From Clostridia bacterium (lineage in GTDB: Bacteria; Bacillota; Clostridia; Christensenellales; Borkfalkiaceae): a DNA stretch of 64,000 nt. The notes under the pieces were generated by a model, which saw nothing but the letters and a program-made list of their open reading frames with translations, searched no databases and had not been told where the DNA came from. Both the position numbers and the translations under genes were made by a program. The stretch lies in assembly GCA_017536205.1 (NCBI GenBank), contig JAFXHX010000002.1:1-64000 (forward strand), written 5' to 3'. Positions 26,083 to 35,108 of the stretch are shown here, one piece after another; the first letter of the stretch is position 1; each line of letters opens with the position of its first letter.

Positions 26083-27943
26083 ATTTCGTTTTTAACCACA
26101 CCATAAGTACTGCAATATCGGCAGGCGATACGCCCGATATTCTCTGCGCTTGGTCAAGGTTTAAAGGTTTAATTTCGTTAAGTTTTTCTTGCGCCTCAAG
26201 CCTTAACCCGTCTATTGAAGTATAATCTATATCGGTTGGAAGTTCTCTATTTTTAAGTTTTTCAGCCCTTGATATTTGGTCGAGTTCCTTTTTAATATAG
26301 CCTTCGTATCTAACGTTGGTTTCAACGGTGTCAAGCATATCGTAGGGCGCGTATGAAAAGGCGTTAAACCTTTCTTTTATATCGCTAATTTTTATTCCAC
26401 GCCTTATCATATCGGCGTAAGATAACGGGCGCAACACTTCGCCTTTAACAAGTGGCTCAACGAACTCTTTTGCTTCTTTATACGGAATAACGGTATTAAG
26501 TTCTTCGTTAAGTTTTTGGTATATTTCTTGGCGTTTAAGGTAAACTTGCCACCTTTCTTCGCTAACAAGCCCGTACTCTCTACCTATGGGCGTAAGTCTA
26601 ACGTCGGTATTATCTTGGCGAAGAATAAGCCTATATTCTGCGCGCGAAGTCATCATACGGTAAGGCTCGTTAGTGCCTTTTGTAACAAGGTCGTCTATTA
26701 AAACGCCCGTATAACCGTCGTTCCTGCCTAAAATTAAAGGTTTAGTTCCCTTTATGTAGCAGTTTGCGTTAATGCCCGCAATAAGCCCTTGTGCAGCCGC
26801 TTCTTCATAACCGCTAGTTCCGTTAATTTGCCCAGCCGTGAAAAGCCCCGCAACTTTTTTATATTCTAACGTTGGCTTTAAATCAAGGCTATCTATACAG
26901 TCGTACTCAATAGCGTAAGCATAACGCATAATCTTGCAGTTTTCAAAGCCTTCGATTGAACGGTACATCTCATCTTGCACGTCAATCGGCATAGAAGAAG
27001 ACATACCTTGAACGTAAATCTCGTTAGTGTCAAGCCCTTCGGGCTCTAAAAATATTTGGTGGCGCTCTTTATCAGCAAACCTAACAACTTTAGTTTCGAT
27101 AGAAGGGCAGTACCTTGGCCCCGTTGTAGTTATAAAGCCGTTATAAAGTGGCGAACGGTCAAGGTTTTTAAGTATTATATCGTGCGTTTTTTGGTTAGTG
27201 TAACCAAGATAACACGGCTCTTTGTTTTCAGGAAGCGTTGGCGTTAGGTACGAAAAGGGGTACACGTCACGCTCGCCGTGTTGAACTGAAAACTTCGAAA
27301 AATCAATACTTCTTTTGTCAAGCCTTGCGGGTGTTCCCGTTTTAAAACGGCGAATTTTAAACCCTAAATTGATAAGCGAATTAGTAAGTTTAGTTGCGTT
27401 TAAAAAGCCAGACGGACCTGCAAACTGTTTATAATCGCCTTGAACGATATCGCTATTTAAATAAACGCCCGTTGCAAGTACTACTGTTTTACATTTATAA
27501 AGAGCGTTAAAGTTGGTAACAACGCCCGTAACTTTGCCGTTTTCAACTAAAATATCGGTTGCTTCTTGTTGCGCTATATCAAGATTAGGCGTGTTTTCAA
27601 GCGTTTTTTTCATTTCACGGTGATAAAGGTTTTTATCGGCTTGAGCACGAAGAGACTGAACTGCCACGCCTTTTCCACGGTTAAGCATTTTAATTTGAAG
27701 CATAGTTTTATCTATGTTAACGCCCATTTCACCGCCAAGCGCGTCAACTTCACGAACTAAATGCCCCTTTGCCGTTCCACCGATAGACGGGTTGCACGCC
27801 ATAAACGCAATATTATCAAGATTTATTGTAAGTAGCAACGTTTTATTGCCGGTGCGTGCAAGTGCTAACGCAGATTCGCAACCTGCGTGTCCTGCGCCAA
27901 CGACAACGGCGTCGTACTCTTCGGTTTTAATATAGTTAATCAT
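26066..27943 (-). CDS. mnmG: tRNA uridine-5-carboxymethylaminomethyl modification enzyme MnmG (GidA)
   Basis: The 625-residue FAD protein works with MnmE on the wobble uridine of several tRNAs. The FAD motif is [20 protein letters not shown] at the N-terminus. [34 protein letters not shown] and [17 protein letters not shown] are family signatures. The C-terminal helical domain ([28 protein letters not shown]) binds MnmE. It overlaps dnaA by 4 bp (ATGA). The usual chromosomal partners mnmE and rsmG are absent here. Confidence 0.96.
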   Translation of the reverse strand: MINYIKTEEYDAVVVGAGHAGCESALALARTGNKTLLLTINLDNIAFMACNPSIGGTAKGHLVREVDALGGEMGVNIDKTMLQIKMLNRGKGVAVQSLRAQADKNLYHREMKKTLENTPNLDIAQQEATDILVENGKVTGVVTNFNALYKCKTVVLATGVYLNSDIVQGDYKQFAGPSGFLNATKLTNSLINLGFKIRRFKTGTPARLDKRSIDFSKFSVQHGERDVYPFSYLTPTLPENKEPCYLGYTNQKTHDIILKNLDRSPLYNGFITTTGPRYCPSIETKVVRFADKERHQIFLEPEGLDTNEIYVQGMSSSMPIDVQDEMYRSIEGFENCKIMRYAYAIEYDCIDSLDLKPTLEYKKVAGLFTAGQINGTSGYEEAAAQGLIAGINANCYIKGTKPLILGRNDGYTGVLIDDLVTKGTNEPYRMMTSRAEYRLILRQDNTDVRLTPIGREYGLVSEERWQVYLKRQEIYQKLNEELNTVIPYKEAKEFVEPLVKGEVLRPLSYADMIRRGIKISDIKERFNAFSYAPYDMLDTVETNVRYEGYIKKELDQISRAEKLKNRELPTDIDYTSIDGLRLEAQEKLNEIKPLNLDQAQRISGVSPADIAVLMVWLKTKYEREN

Positions 27944-29289
27944 TTCTTTAAAATAAGGTTTTTAAGGTCGTTAATTTCGGTGGCGTGCCTATCACTAATG
28001 CGAATAAGTTCGGTAATTTTATCACGAGAGTGAATAACCGTTGCATAGTTTTTACCGCCAAGCGCTTGCCCTATGGTTACAAGGGGAATAGACATAAGTT
28101 CCGTCATTAAATAAGCGCAAATCTGCCTTGCTTCGGCAAACTCTTTATTGCGCTTTTTAGATAAAAGGTCGCTCTTTTTAACGTTGTAGTACGAGCAAAC
28201 CGTTTCAATAACCTTTGAAGTGGTTATTGCTTCTTTCACTTCGGGTTGAACGCTACTAGAAAGTGCGTCTTGCGCAAGTTCTAACGTTATGGGAAGTTCG
28301 TGAAGTTTCGATGAAAAAATAACTTTGTTAAGCATACCTTCTAAACTTCTAACGTTATCGTCGCTATTTTCGGCTATGTAGGTTGCAACGTCAAGCCCTA
28401 TAATTTGCTTTTTAAGTTCGCCCTTTTTCTGCACTATTGCAATTTTAGTTTCAATATCGGGGGGAAGAACTTGCGCTTTTAAGCCTCCGTCGAAACGGGT
28501 TTTAAGCCTTTCGTCTAAAAGTTCAATATCTTTCGGCTCACAGTCGGCAGATAAAATAATTTGTTTATTAAGCCCGTAAAGTTCGTTAAAGGTGTTAAAA
28601 AACTCTTCTTGCGAAGACCTACCTTTTGCCAAGGCTTGAACGTCGTCTATAATTAAAACGTCAACGTTGCGGTAACGGTTTCTAATATCTTTATTTTCGG
28701 GGGTGTACGCTTTACCTGAACGAATATTTTGAATAAGGTCGGTCATAAACTTTTCGCAAGTAGCGTAAAGCACCTTTTTTCTTGGTTGAGCCTTTTTAAC
28801 GTAGTTTGCAATAGCGTGCATCATATGCGTTTTGCCAAGCCCCGAAGCGCCGTAAATAAAAAGCGGGTTATAAGTGTTACCGGGGTTTTCTGCAACTGCT
28901 TTCGACGCAGCGAATAAATACCTGTTAGAGTTACCAACCACGAAGTTATCGAAAGTATAATCGGGGTTGAGTTCAAGCGTTTCAATAGGTGGAGTTTCAA
29001 CTATATCAACGTGATGTTGAAGGTATTCTTCGCGCGAAACGCCAACGAACACTTCAAAGTTTTCAACGGGAAGGGCAAGTTTTTTAAACGCCTTTATAAT
29101 GTCTGGCTTAATTCTACCTGCCGCAGTTTCTGCAAATATAGCCGATTTAGTCATTAAAACCAAAGTTTTGCCTTTAACGTCAACGGGAATAAGGTCTTTT
29201 ATAAAAGTACGGTAAGTAATTGGCGATATTGAGTTTGAGTTTTCAAGTTCCGGTAGAACTGTTTTCCAAATAATTTCGTAACTTTCCAT
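27940..29289 (-). CDS. dnaA: Chromosomal replication initiator DnaA
   Basis: The 449-residue protein has the four DnaA domains: an N-terminal interaction domain, a short linker, and an AAA+ domain with Walker [10 protein letters not shown] (about 145) and Walker [11 protein letters not shown]. Domain IV carries [18 protein letters not shown] and the signature [15 protein letters not shown]. The gene is transcribed leftward from its own promoter and coupled to mnmG. It is divergent from recF and dnaN is not between them, unlike the common dnaA-dnaN-recF order. Confidence 0.97.
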   Translation of the reverse strand: MESYEIIWKTVLPELENSNSISPITYRTFIKDLIPVDVKGKTLVLMTKSAIFAETAAGRIKPDIIKAFKKLALPVENFEVFVGVSREEYLQHHVDIVETPPIETLELNPDYTFDNFVVGNSNRYLFAASKAVAENPGNTYNPLFIYGASGLGKTHMMHAIANYVKKAQPRKKVLYATCEKFMTDLIQNIRSGKAYTPENKDIRNRYRNVDVLIIDDVQALAKGRSSQEEFFNTFNELYGLNKQIILSADCEPKDIELLDERLKTRFDGGLKAQVLPPDIETKIAIVQKKGELKKQIIGLDVATYIAENSDDNVRSLEGMLNKVIFSSKLHELPITLELAQDALSSSVQPEVKEAITTSKVIETVCSYYNVKKSDLLSKKRNKEFAEARQICAYLMTELMSIPLVTIGQALGGKNYATVIHSRDKITELIRISDRHATEINDLKNLILKK

Positions 29290-29317
29290 GTTATTTTCCT
29301 AACCTTGTTACAATCTT

Positions 29318-29346
29318 TTGTCTTTTTCAAAAAATAGTGATATAAT
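29318..29346 (+). promoter_or_regulatory. recF promoter
   Basis: TTGTCT (29318-29323), 17 bp and TATAAT (29341-29346). Transcripts would start near 29353 and run rightward across the dnaA promoter. Confidence 0.7.
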
Positions 29347-29383
29347 AATTACAAATAGTATGTATAAATTAAGCGTGTTATTT

Positions 29384-29412
29384 ATTATAACTTAATCTTA
29401 ATTAAAAATCAA
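29384..29412 (-). promoter_or_regulatory. dnaA promoter
   Basis: Read leftward, TTGATT (29412-29407), 17 bp and TATAAT (29389-29384). The predicted start near 29377 lies to the right of the recF start, so the two transcripts overlap and the promoters face each other. No DnaA box close to TTATCCACA is seen in this AT-rich 131-bp gap. Confidence 0.7.
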
Positions 29413-29420
29413 GAGAATAA

Positions 29421-30497
29421 ATGTATATAAAATCACTAACTTTAAACAATTTCCGCAATTACGAAAACGAAAAAATTACCTTTTCTAGTGGAATAAATAT
29501 GCTTGTTGGAAACAACGCGCAAGGCAAAACCAACTGTGCCGAAGCAATTTTTTATTTATGCACGGGCTATTCGCCACGCGCCGGGCGCGATAAGCAGGTT
29601 ATAAAAAACGGGTGCGAAAAAGCCGAAATCGTTGGCGTGGCAGAAAGTTTGTACGGCGAAGTTGAAGTAAAAATTATTTTTACTTCAAAGAAAAAAGAAG
29701 TGTTTTTAAACGGTGTTCCGCTCGATAAAATAGGCGAACTGATGGGCAACATAAACTCGGTGTTTTTCAACCCGCAAGACCTTAAACTTATTCAACAAAG
29801 CCCCGAAGATAGGCGCCGTTTTTTAGACCTTGCCATTTCGCAAATGGATAAGTCGTATTTTTACGCCCTTCAACGCTATCGCCGTATTTTAGAGCAACGT
29901 AACGCACTCTTAAAACACCCCGACCGTGAAGTAATATTTGAAACACTTTCACTTTGGGATAAAGAACTTGCAACCGTTGCGCTTAAAATTATAAACAAGC
30001 GCCAAGAGTTTATGCAAAAACTCGCCCCACACGCAATAGATGCGCACGCCTTTATATCTGGTGGCGAAAAACTTGAACTTTCACTTGAAACGCCTTATTA
30101 CTTGGGTGGCGGGGTTGAAGAGTTAATTGCATCTTACGCCGAAAAAACCGAAAAAGATTTGGTTTTAGGCTACACCACCGTTGGTCCCCATCGCGACGAT
30201 ATCAAAATTAAAGTAAACGGTGAAGACGTTAGGGTTTACGGCTCGCAAGGTCAGCAAAGAACGTGTGCGTTATCGCTTAAACTTGGCGAACTCGAAACCT
30301 TTAAAAACGCCTTTAACGAATACCCCGTTTTGATACTAGACGATGCTTTAAGCGAACTAGATAAAAACCGCCGTAATCGCCTTATAGATAGGCTTTCGGG
30401 CATACAAACCATTATTACAACAACCGAGTTTATAAGCGAGTTTACTCCAAGCAACAACCTTAAAATACTAACCGTAAATAGTGGTAAAATCGAATAA
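29421..30497 (+). CDS. recF: DNA replication/repair ATPase RecF
   Basis: The 358-residue SMC-like ATPase has Walker A MLVGNNAQGKTNCAEAI (about 28-44), the signature YGSQGQQRTCALSLKLGE, and Walker B YPVLILDDALSELD. The opening MYIKSLTLNNFRNY is typical of RecF. It loads RecR and RecA at single-strand gaps. It is transcribed alone, divergent from dnaA. Confidence 0.96.
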   Translation: MYIKSLTLNNFRNYENEKITFSSGINMLVGNNAQGKTNCAEAIFYLCTGYSPRAGRDKQVIKNGCEKAEIVGVAESLYGEVEVKIIFTSKKKEVFLNGVPLDKIGELMGNINSVFFNPQDLKLIQQSPEDRRRFLDLAISQMDKSYFYALQRYRRILEQRNALLKHPDREVIFETLSLWDKELATVALKIINKRQEFMQKLAPHAIDAHAFISGGEKLELSLETPYYLGGGVEELIASYAEKTEKDLVLGYTTVGPHRDDIKIKVNGEDVRVYGSQGQQRTCALSLKLGELETFKNAFNEYPVLILDDALSELDKNRRNRLIDRLSGIQTIITTTEFISEFTPSNNLKILTVNSGKIE

Positions 30498-30521
30498 AAA
30501 AAGCACGCCGTTCGGCGTGCT
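30498..30521 (-). repeat. Hairpin copy 1, terminator-like toward the left
   Basis: GCACGCCG-TTC-GGCGTGC follows the recF stop. A T-run is present only when read leftward. The same 20-base core recurs at 30786-30805, on the far side of the small XRE gene. Confidence 0.75.
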
Positions 30522-30549
30522 ATAACAAATGATTAAAGGAATTATTTAT

Positions 30550-30783
30550 ATGAAGTTACACGAAGCCGTTGGTAAGCGAATTTTAGAGTATTGTGCAGAG
30601 CGTAAAATAACGCCAAACAAACTGTGCACTATGTCTGGTGTTATTCAATCAACCGTTAACAGTATATTTTCTGGCAGAAGTCAAAATCCAAAACTTGCAA
30701 CTATACAATATTTATGTGAAGGGTTAGGTATAACTCTTGCCGAGTTTTTCGATAGCCCGTTATTTAAGGATTTAGAAGATTAA
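30550..30783 (+). CDS. Small XRE/Cro-type DNA-binding protein (77 aa)
   Basis: The start at 30550 is preferred because AAAGGA lies 9 bp upstream; a longer reading from 30529 has none. The whole protein is an HTH domain (TPNKLCTMSGVIQSTVNSIF is the helix-turn-helix) ending in LAEFFDSPLF. A related protein is encoded at 51649 (shared pattern AV.KRI...ERK.T...L..LSG, EF.DS.LF). The gene is bracketed by identical hairpins, which suggests insertion or duplication in the recF-GH20 gap. Targets are unknown. Confidence 0.82.
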   Translation: MKLHEAVGKRILEYCAERKITPNKLCTMSGVIQSTVNSIFSGRSQNPKLATIQYLCEGLGITLAEFFDSPLFKDLED

Positions 30784-30811
30784 AAAGCACGCCGTTCGGC
30801 GTGCTTTTACT
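30784..30811. terminator. Hairpin copy 2, bidirectional terminator
   Basis: AAAAGCACGCCG and CGGCGTGCTTTT with loop TT(C), T-rich on both sides. It ends the XRE gene and the convergent GH20 gene and repeats the hairpin at 30501. Confidence 0.8.
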
Positions 30812-30813
30812 TT

Positions 30814-32640
30814 TTAATATTTAACGCTTTTAAGTTCAACTACAACGTCTTTTTTAACGGGTGAATATTCAAAAGATGCAATTTCTTTTTCGGGGTAAGG
30901 GTTTTCAAACATAGTTTTATAATAAACCTTTTCGCCGTCTAGAACGTGCAAGCACGAGCCGTTAGTTTCGTTAGATTTTTTATTGCAGTTAGAAATATTA
31001 GTTCCGTAAATTACGGGGAAGTTACAAGAAGTTCCGTCTTTATAAGTTAAAACGTAGTTGCCTAAAAGGTAAACGTCGTCGTCAATAAACGTTCCGTCGT
31101 GGAAGAACTTATAAGGAATATCAAGCGAAGTAGTATGTATAACTTCAATAAGGTTTTCTTTGCCGTAATAGTGTTTTCTAAAGCACTCGTTAAGTATTTT
31201 TTCTAGGTAATATTCTTTCTTGCCGTTTTCGGTATCAAAGTCTTCGCACCAAACGGCGTAAGCGTTACCTATAAGGTCAAAGTACTGCATATTGCGTTGC
31301 ATATATTCGGGCTTAAAGCAACCCCAGTTAGATGCAAACGCGCCTAAAACGCCTTTGTTAATTCTTTCACGGTATTTTTTGCAGTTAATTGCCGTGAAGT
31401 TACCAAACATCATAGGGTAGCCGTGCGAGTGATAAACGTCGTCTAAATTATAGTCGAAGTTCCAGTACCAGTGAAGGAAAGTTAAGCCTTTTGGCATACG
31501 TTCGGCGCACTCGTAAAGCCAAGGTATTTGGTAAGTTGCGCCGTTTCTAGTTCTTGGGTCAAACCAGCCAGCCCACTTATTACCTTCTTCGTCAACTGCC
31601 TTTAAAAGTTTTTCGCCCCACATAAACACGTTAATGCCCTTTGCGTTAAGGTAGTTTTTAATTTTAGTAACGTCTTCAACGTAAATGTCAACGGGGTTTT
31701 TGTCTTTACACTTGGGGCAAATGCCAACCGAATATAGTTCATCGTGGCCTATATTGATGGTTTTAGGCTCCCAAACGCTAATAACTTCGTCTAAAAGTTC
31801 AAAAAGCAACTTATAAGTGTCGGGGTTAGATGGGCAATAGGTGTCGGCATAGTCGTCGTCGGGGCGTTCTCTAAGTTCGGGGTGTGGAATAACCATATAG
31901 TCGCTATGCGAGAACGACGGGCATTCCGGCACAACTTCAATACCCCTGTCGTTACAGTATTTTTTAAGTTCACGGCACTCTTCTTGCGTTAAATAGCCAC
32001 CGTCACCGTTGTCGCAGTGAATACTGTCTTTTTCCCAAGGATAGGTGTAAAGCTGAATCTCATCGGCTCGGCCGTTATAAGAAAACACTTCTTTGCAAAA
32101 CTCAACCCACGCTTCGTTAATTTCGGGGTGGCTCTTATATTCCATAGCGCCGCCTATTTCTAAAATAATGCGGTTGTATTTATAATACGCCAAAAAGTCG
32201 ATAACGTCTTTAAAGGTTTGAATGTTTTCTCTACCGGGAACGAAAATGCGGTAACCCCTAAAAGCAAGGGTAGGATAGTCGTAAATAACTCTACCAACAA
32301 GTTCATTAAACTCTTTAAGTTGAATAAGGGTAGAAACGCCGAATAAAAGCCCTGCAGGCGTTTTAGCGTAAACAAAAGTTTCTTTGCCAACAATAACTAA
32401 ATATTCTTCGTCGTTACCCACGGGTTTTACGCCGTTAATATCTTCAGGAACGCCAAGTTTTAAAGTAATTGAACTTACTTCTATCGCCTTATAGGTGGGT
32501 TTTTCGCCTTTAAGTTTAGTTAAGATAAGCGAGTTTATATAAGGGGTTAAATTAGTGTTTTCAATGCTTATTTTGGTGTTATTAGAAAAGTAAAAACTGC
32601 TTGATGAAGTAACGTTATTTACCTTAAAATTAAAATACAT
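30814..32640 (-). CDS. Glycoside hydrolase family 20 protein (beta-N-acetylhexosaminidase-like)
   Basis: The 608-residue protein has a GH20 N-terminal alpha/beta domain and the catalytic barrel from about residue 125 (YPTLAFRGYRIF). The catalytic Asp-Glu pair is in INIGHDELYSVG, and WYWNFDY and the Trp-rich GAFASNWGCF line the substrate site. No signal peptide is seen, so it acts inside the cell, probably on short imported amino-sugar oligosaccharides. AGGAGATAA, overlapping the malQ stop, is its SD, so malQ and this gene are co-translated. The exact substrate is open. Confidence 0.85.
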   Translation of the reverse strand: MYFNFKVNNVTSSSSFYFSNNTKISIENTNLTPYINSLILTKLKGEKPTYKAIEVSSITLKLGVPEDINGVKPVGNDEEYLVIVGKETFVYAKTPAGLLFGVSTLIQLKEFNELVGRVIYDYPTLAFRGYRIFVPGRENIQTFKDVIDFLAYYKYNRIILEIGGAMEYKSHPEINEAWVEFCKEVFSYNGRADEIQLYTYPWEKDSIHCDNGDGGYLTQEECRELKKYCNDRGIEVVPECPSFSHSDYMVIPHPELRERPDDDYADTYCPSNPDTYKLLFELLDEVISVWEPKTINIGHDELYSVGICPKCKDKNPVDIYVEDVTKIKNYLNAKGINVFMWGEKLLKAVDEEGNKWAGWFDPRTRNGATYQIPWLYECAERMPKGLTFLHWYWNFDYNLDDVYHSHGYPMMFGNFTAINCKKYRERINKGVLGAFASNWGCFKPEYMQRNMQYFDLIGNAYAVWCEDFDTENGKKEYYLEKILNECFRKHYYGKENLIEVIHTTSLDIPYKFFHDGTFIDDDVYLLGNYVLTYKDGTSCNFPVIYGTNISNCNKKSNETNGSCLHVLDGEKVYYKTMFENPYPEKEIASFEYSPVKKDVVVELKSVKY

Positions 32641-32642
32641 TT

Positions 32643-34076
32643 TTATCTCCTTGCGTAAATGGTGTTATAGTATAAAAACTTGTTTACGTCTATATCGTTA
32701 AGAGCGTTTTCGGTAATTCTAAACGCCCAGTTGTTTTCGGCAACGCCTGGAGTATTAAGCCTTGTATCGCTACCGTATTTTAAAAGGTCTTGCACGGGGA
32801 AAATTACCGTGTTTGAAACCGATGCAAGCATTTGGCGCATAATATCGTCATAGCAGTCGTTCCAGCGTGAAAAGTCAAGTCCAAAATATTCGGTTATGCG
32901 TTTTTTATTGTCGTCACTTTGCTCCCACATCCAACCAAGCAAAGTGTTGTTGTCGTGCGTGCCGGTGTAAGAAACGGTGTTTTTTTCAAAGTTGTGAATA
33001 AGGTGTGGCGAGTTATCGTCGCCAAGAAAACCAAATTGCAAAACTCGCATACCTGGAAGACCACTTTTATTAACAAGCGCCCTTACTTTATCGGTAATAA
33101 CGCCAAGGTCCTCGGCAATAATTAAAAGGTTTTTGGCTTCGTTTTTAAGCGTTTTTATAAACGAAAGGCCGGGGCCTTTTTTCCACTTTCCGTTTTTAGC
33201 GGTTTTTTCGGTGGGTTTTATAGCGTAAAAACTTTCAAAGGCACGGAAGTGGTCAATTCTAACGCCGTCGAAAAACTCGTCGTAAAAGGAAATGCGGTTT
33301 TTCCACCACTTATATCCGCTAGTTTTCATTGTTTTAAAGTCGTATAAAGGGTTGCCCCAAAGTTGACCGTCACTTGAAAAATAATCGGGTGGAACGCCTG
33401 CAACAAGCGTTGGCTTTCCGGTTTTATCAAGGAAAAACTCTTGCTTGTTAAAATAAAGGTCGCTACTGTCGTAATCAACGTAAATGGGCATATCGCCTAT
33501 TATTAAAACGCCCTTAGAGTTAGCGTATTTTTTAACGGCTTTCCACTGCGTAAAAAAGGTGTATTCAATAAACTGCCACGCCTTAAAAACGTTATCGTCA
33601 ACTTCAAAAAAAGTCCACTCGTCGTGAGGTTTAAAGCCGTTTTTTTCTTTCAACGCCATAAACTTGCAAAACTTTAAAATCTCGCCGTGGGAAGCAAAAA
33701 ACTCGTTTAGTTTATCAAAATCTTTAAAGCGAGTAAACGCTTTTTTTAAAAGTGGAATACGCTCGTTTTTCAAACGGCTAAACTCGCATAAATAAGGGCT
33801 AATTTGCTTTGCGCTTTCAAGTTCTTCTAGCGTTAAAAGCCCGTTTTCATATAAAAGTTCAAGGTCAATAAAATAAGGGTTGCCACTAAACGCGCCAAAC
33901 GACTTATAAGGCGAGCCAACTTCGTCGGGGTAACAAAAGGGCAAAACTTGCCACACCTTAAAGCCTGCGCTTGACAAAACGTCTATAAACTTAAAGGCGC
34001 TTTTTCCAAACGCTCCGCACGAATATTCCCCGTAAAGCGAAGAAACGTGCATTAAAACACCACTTTTTCGGCTCAT
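32643..34076 (-). CDS. malQ: 4-alpha-glucanotransferase
   Basis: The 477-residue GH77 enzyme rearranges alpha-1,4-glucans. FDGVRIDHFRAFE holds the nucleophile Asp, LLIIAEDLG the acid/base Glu, and YTGTHDNNTLLGW the third carboxylate. It opens with SRKSGVLMHVSSL, typical of MalQ/DPE1. It is cytoplasmic. AAGGAG precedes it and its own promoter is at 34102-34130. It forms a two-gene unit with the GH20 gene, pointing to glycogen or imported oligosaccharide use. Confidence 0.93.
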   Translation of the reverse strand: MSRKSGVLMHVSSLYGEYSCGAFGKSAFKFIDVLSSAGFKVWQVLPFCYPDEVGSPYKSFGAFSGNPYFIDLELLYENGLLTLEELESAKQISPYLCEFSRLKNERIPLLKKAFTRFKDFDKLNEFFASHGEILKFCKFMALKEKNGFKPHDEWTFFEVDDNVFKAWQFIEYTFFTQWKAVKKYANSKGVLIIGDMPIYVDYDSSDLYFNKQEFFLDKTGKPTLVAGVPPDYFSSDGQLWGNPLYDFKTMKTSGYKWWKNRISFYDEFFDGVRIDHFRAFESFYAIKPTEKTAKNGKWKKGPGLSFIKTLKNEAKNLLIIAEDLGVITDKVRALVNKSGLPGMRVLQFGFLGDDNSPHLIHNFEKNTVSYTGTHDNNTLLGWMWEQSDDNKKRITEYFGLDFSRWNDCYDDIMRQMLASVSNTVIFPVQDLLKYGSDTRLNTPGVAENNWAFRITENALNDIDVNKFLYYNTIYARR

Positions 34077-34101
34077 AATTTCTCCTTAAACTAACTTAAT
34101 T

Positions 34102-34130
34102 ATTTTACCATACTAACTTTGCGTTTTCAA
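34102..34130 (-). promoter_or_regulatory. malQ-GH20 promoter
   Basis: Read leftward, TTGAAA (34130-34125), 17 bp and TAAAAT (34107-34102). Confidence 0.6.
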
Positions 34131-34147
34131 TTGTTTTATAAAAAATA

Positions 34148-34175
34148 TTTACAAATATTTTTACGGTGGTATAAT
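34148..34175 (+). promoter_or_regulatory. comF-like promoter, probably giving a leaderless mRNA
   Basis: TTTACA (34148-34153), 16 bp and TATAAT (34170-34175). The only reasonable start codon (34182) lies six bases after the -10 box, at the expected transcription start, and no SD exists. Confidence 0.55.
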
Positions 34176-34181
34176 ATACCT

Positions 34182-34895
34182 ATGAATGCAACCGATTTTA
34201 AAAACTTTATAAGAAACACGTTGTTTTACGAGAAGTGGACTTGCAACGTTTGCAAAGCCGAAATATTTTCGGGTGCGTTTTGTGATGACTGTAATAAATC
34301 TATTCAAAGAATCAAAGAGTTTAAATGCGAGCATTGTGGAAGAATAACGCACGCAAACGTTCCCTTTTGCGATTCGTGCAAAACTAAAAATCTAAACTTT
34401 AATAGGGCAAGAAGCGTTTATAACTACACGCACCCTATAAGTGCAGTTATTCAAAACTTTAAATACGAAAATAAGCAATATTTAGGGCGAGTTTTTGCAC
34501 AAGAACTATATTCAGTTTATAAGGAAGAAGGGTTTTCGCCAAGCGTTATAACGTTCGTTCCTATGCATGAAACAAGGCTTAAAGAAAGGGGATATAACCA
34601 AGCCGAACTTTTAGCAAACGAACTATCAATGCTGTGTGGCGTAAAAGTAGAAAAACTTGCCGAAAAAGTTGTTAAAACCGAGCGCCAAGCCAACCTTAAC
34701 TTGCAAGAAAGGCGCAACAATTTAAAGGGCACGTTTAAGGTTTATAAAAAAGAAGTTATAGGTAAAGATATTTTGCTTATAGACGACGTTTTAACCACCG
34801 GCTCCACTGCCGACGTTTTAAGCGAAGCCTTTAAAAAAGCAGGAGCAAACTCCGTTATTGTTTTAACGGTAGCATCAGTTCAAAAACAAAATTAA
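34182..34895 (+). CDS. comF: ComF-family double zinc-ribbon phosphoribosyltransferase-like protein
   Basis: The 237-residue protein has two Cys-rich zinc ribbons (CNVCKAEIFSGAFCDDC and CEHCGR...FCDSC, about residues 20-65) and a C-terminal PRTase-like domain with the PRPP loop ILLIDDVLTTGSTAD. ComF proteins take part in DNA uptake for transformation, though some are of unknown role. Starting at 34119 would add 21 residues upstream of the promoter, so the ATG at 34182 is chosen. It is a single-gene unit. Confidence 0.85.
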   Translation: MNATDFKNFIRNTLFYEKWTCNVCKAEIFSGAFCDDCNKSIQRIKEFKCEHCGRITHANVPFCDSCKTKNLNFNRARSVYNYTHPISAVIQNFKYENKQYLGRVFAQELYSVYKEEGFSPSVITFVPMHETRLKERGYNQAELLANELSMLCGVKVEKLAEKVVKTERQANLNLQERRNNLKGTFKVYKKEVIGKDILLIDDVLTTGSTADVLSEAFKKAGANSVIVLTVASVQKQN

Positions 34896-34922
34896 AAAGG
34901 CTTGGCAACCCCAAGCCTTTAT
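34895..34922 (+). terminator. Terminator of comF
   Basis: AAAGGCTTGG pairs with CCAAGCCTTT around CAACC, followed by a modest T-run. Confidence 0.8.
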
Positions 34923-34926
34923 TTAG

Positions 34927-34955
34927 TTGACTTTTTAGTTTTTATAGCATATACT
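34927..34955 (+). promoter_or_regulatory. Promoter of the EamA leader RNA
   Basis: TTGACT (34927-34932), 17 bp and TATACT (34950-34955); transcripts should start near 34962, so the leader is about 147 nt to the EamA start. Confidence 0.75.
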
Positions 34956-34961
34956 AATAAT

Positions 34962-35036
34962 AGCTCTTATGCGATGAGAACGGTTGCAAACGTTCTCCAC
35001 CTCAAGCCTGCTTGACCGCCGCTTGAGGATTTTTTA
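34962..35036 (+). ncRNA. Candidate riboswitch: two-hairpin leader ending in a terminator
   Basis: Hairpin 1 pairs GAGAACG (34976-34982) with CGTTCTC (34991-34997) around GTTGCAAA. Hairpin 2 pairs CCTCAAGC (35000-35007) with GCTTGAGG (35021-35028) and runs into a T-tract, a proper terminator. The top of hairpin 1 (CGGTT, 34981-34985) can pair with GACCG (35014-35018) in the loop of hairpin 2, a loop-loop contact. GCTTGA occurs twice (35010-35015, 35021-35026), so a smaller hairpin TCAAG/CTTGA competes with the terminator. This compact layout resembles the guanidine-IV (mepA-motif) class, but I cannot confirm the conserved bases. It precedes a DMT-superfamily exporter. Confidence 0.55.
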
Positions 35037-35108
35037 TTGCCATTTTTTTAAAAAATATTGAAAAAAGTTATACGAAAGATTAAAATATAAATAACAGGGG
35101 TTATTATA

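Noticed and set aside
29290..29420. Chromosomal origin in the dnaA-recF gap
   Set aside because: No sequence close to TTATCCACA in either direction and only 131 bp; position and AT-richness alone are not enough.
34974..35015. 13-aa leader peptide frame (MRTVANVLHLKPA) in the EamA leader
   Set aside because: No SD, no run of a regulatory codon, and the start overlaps hairpin 1; an RNA switch explains the structure better.
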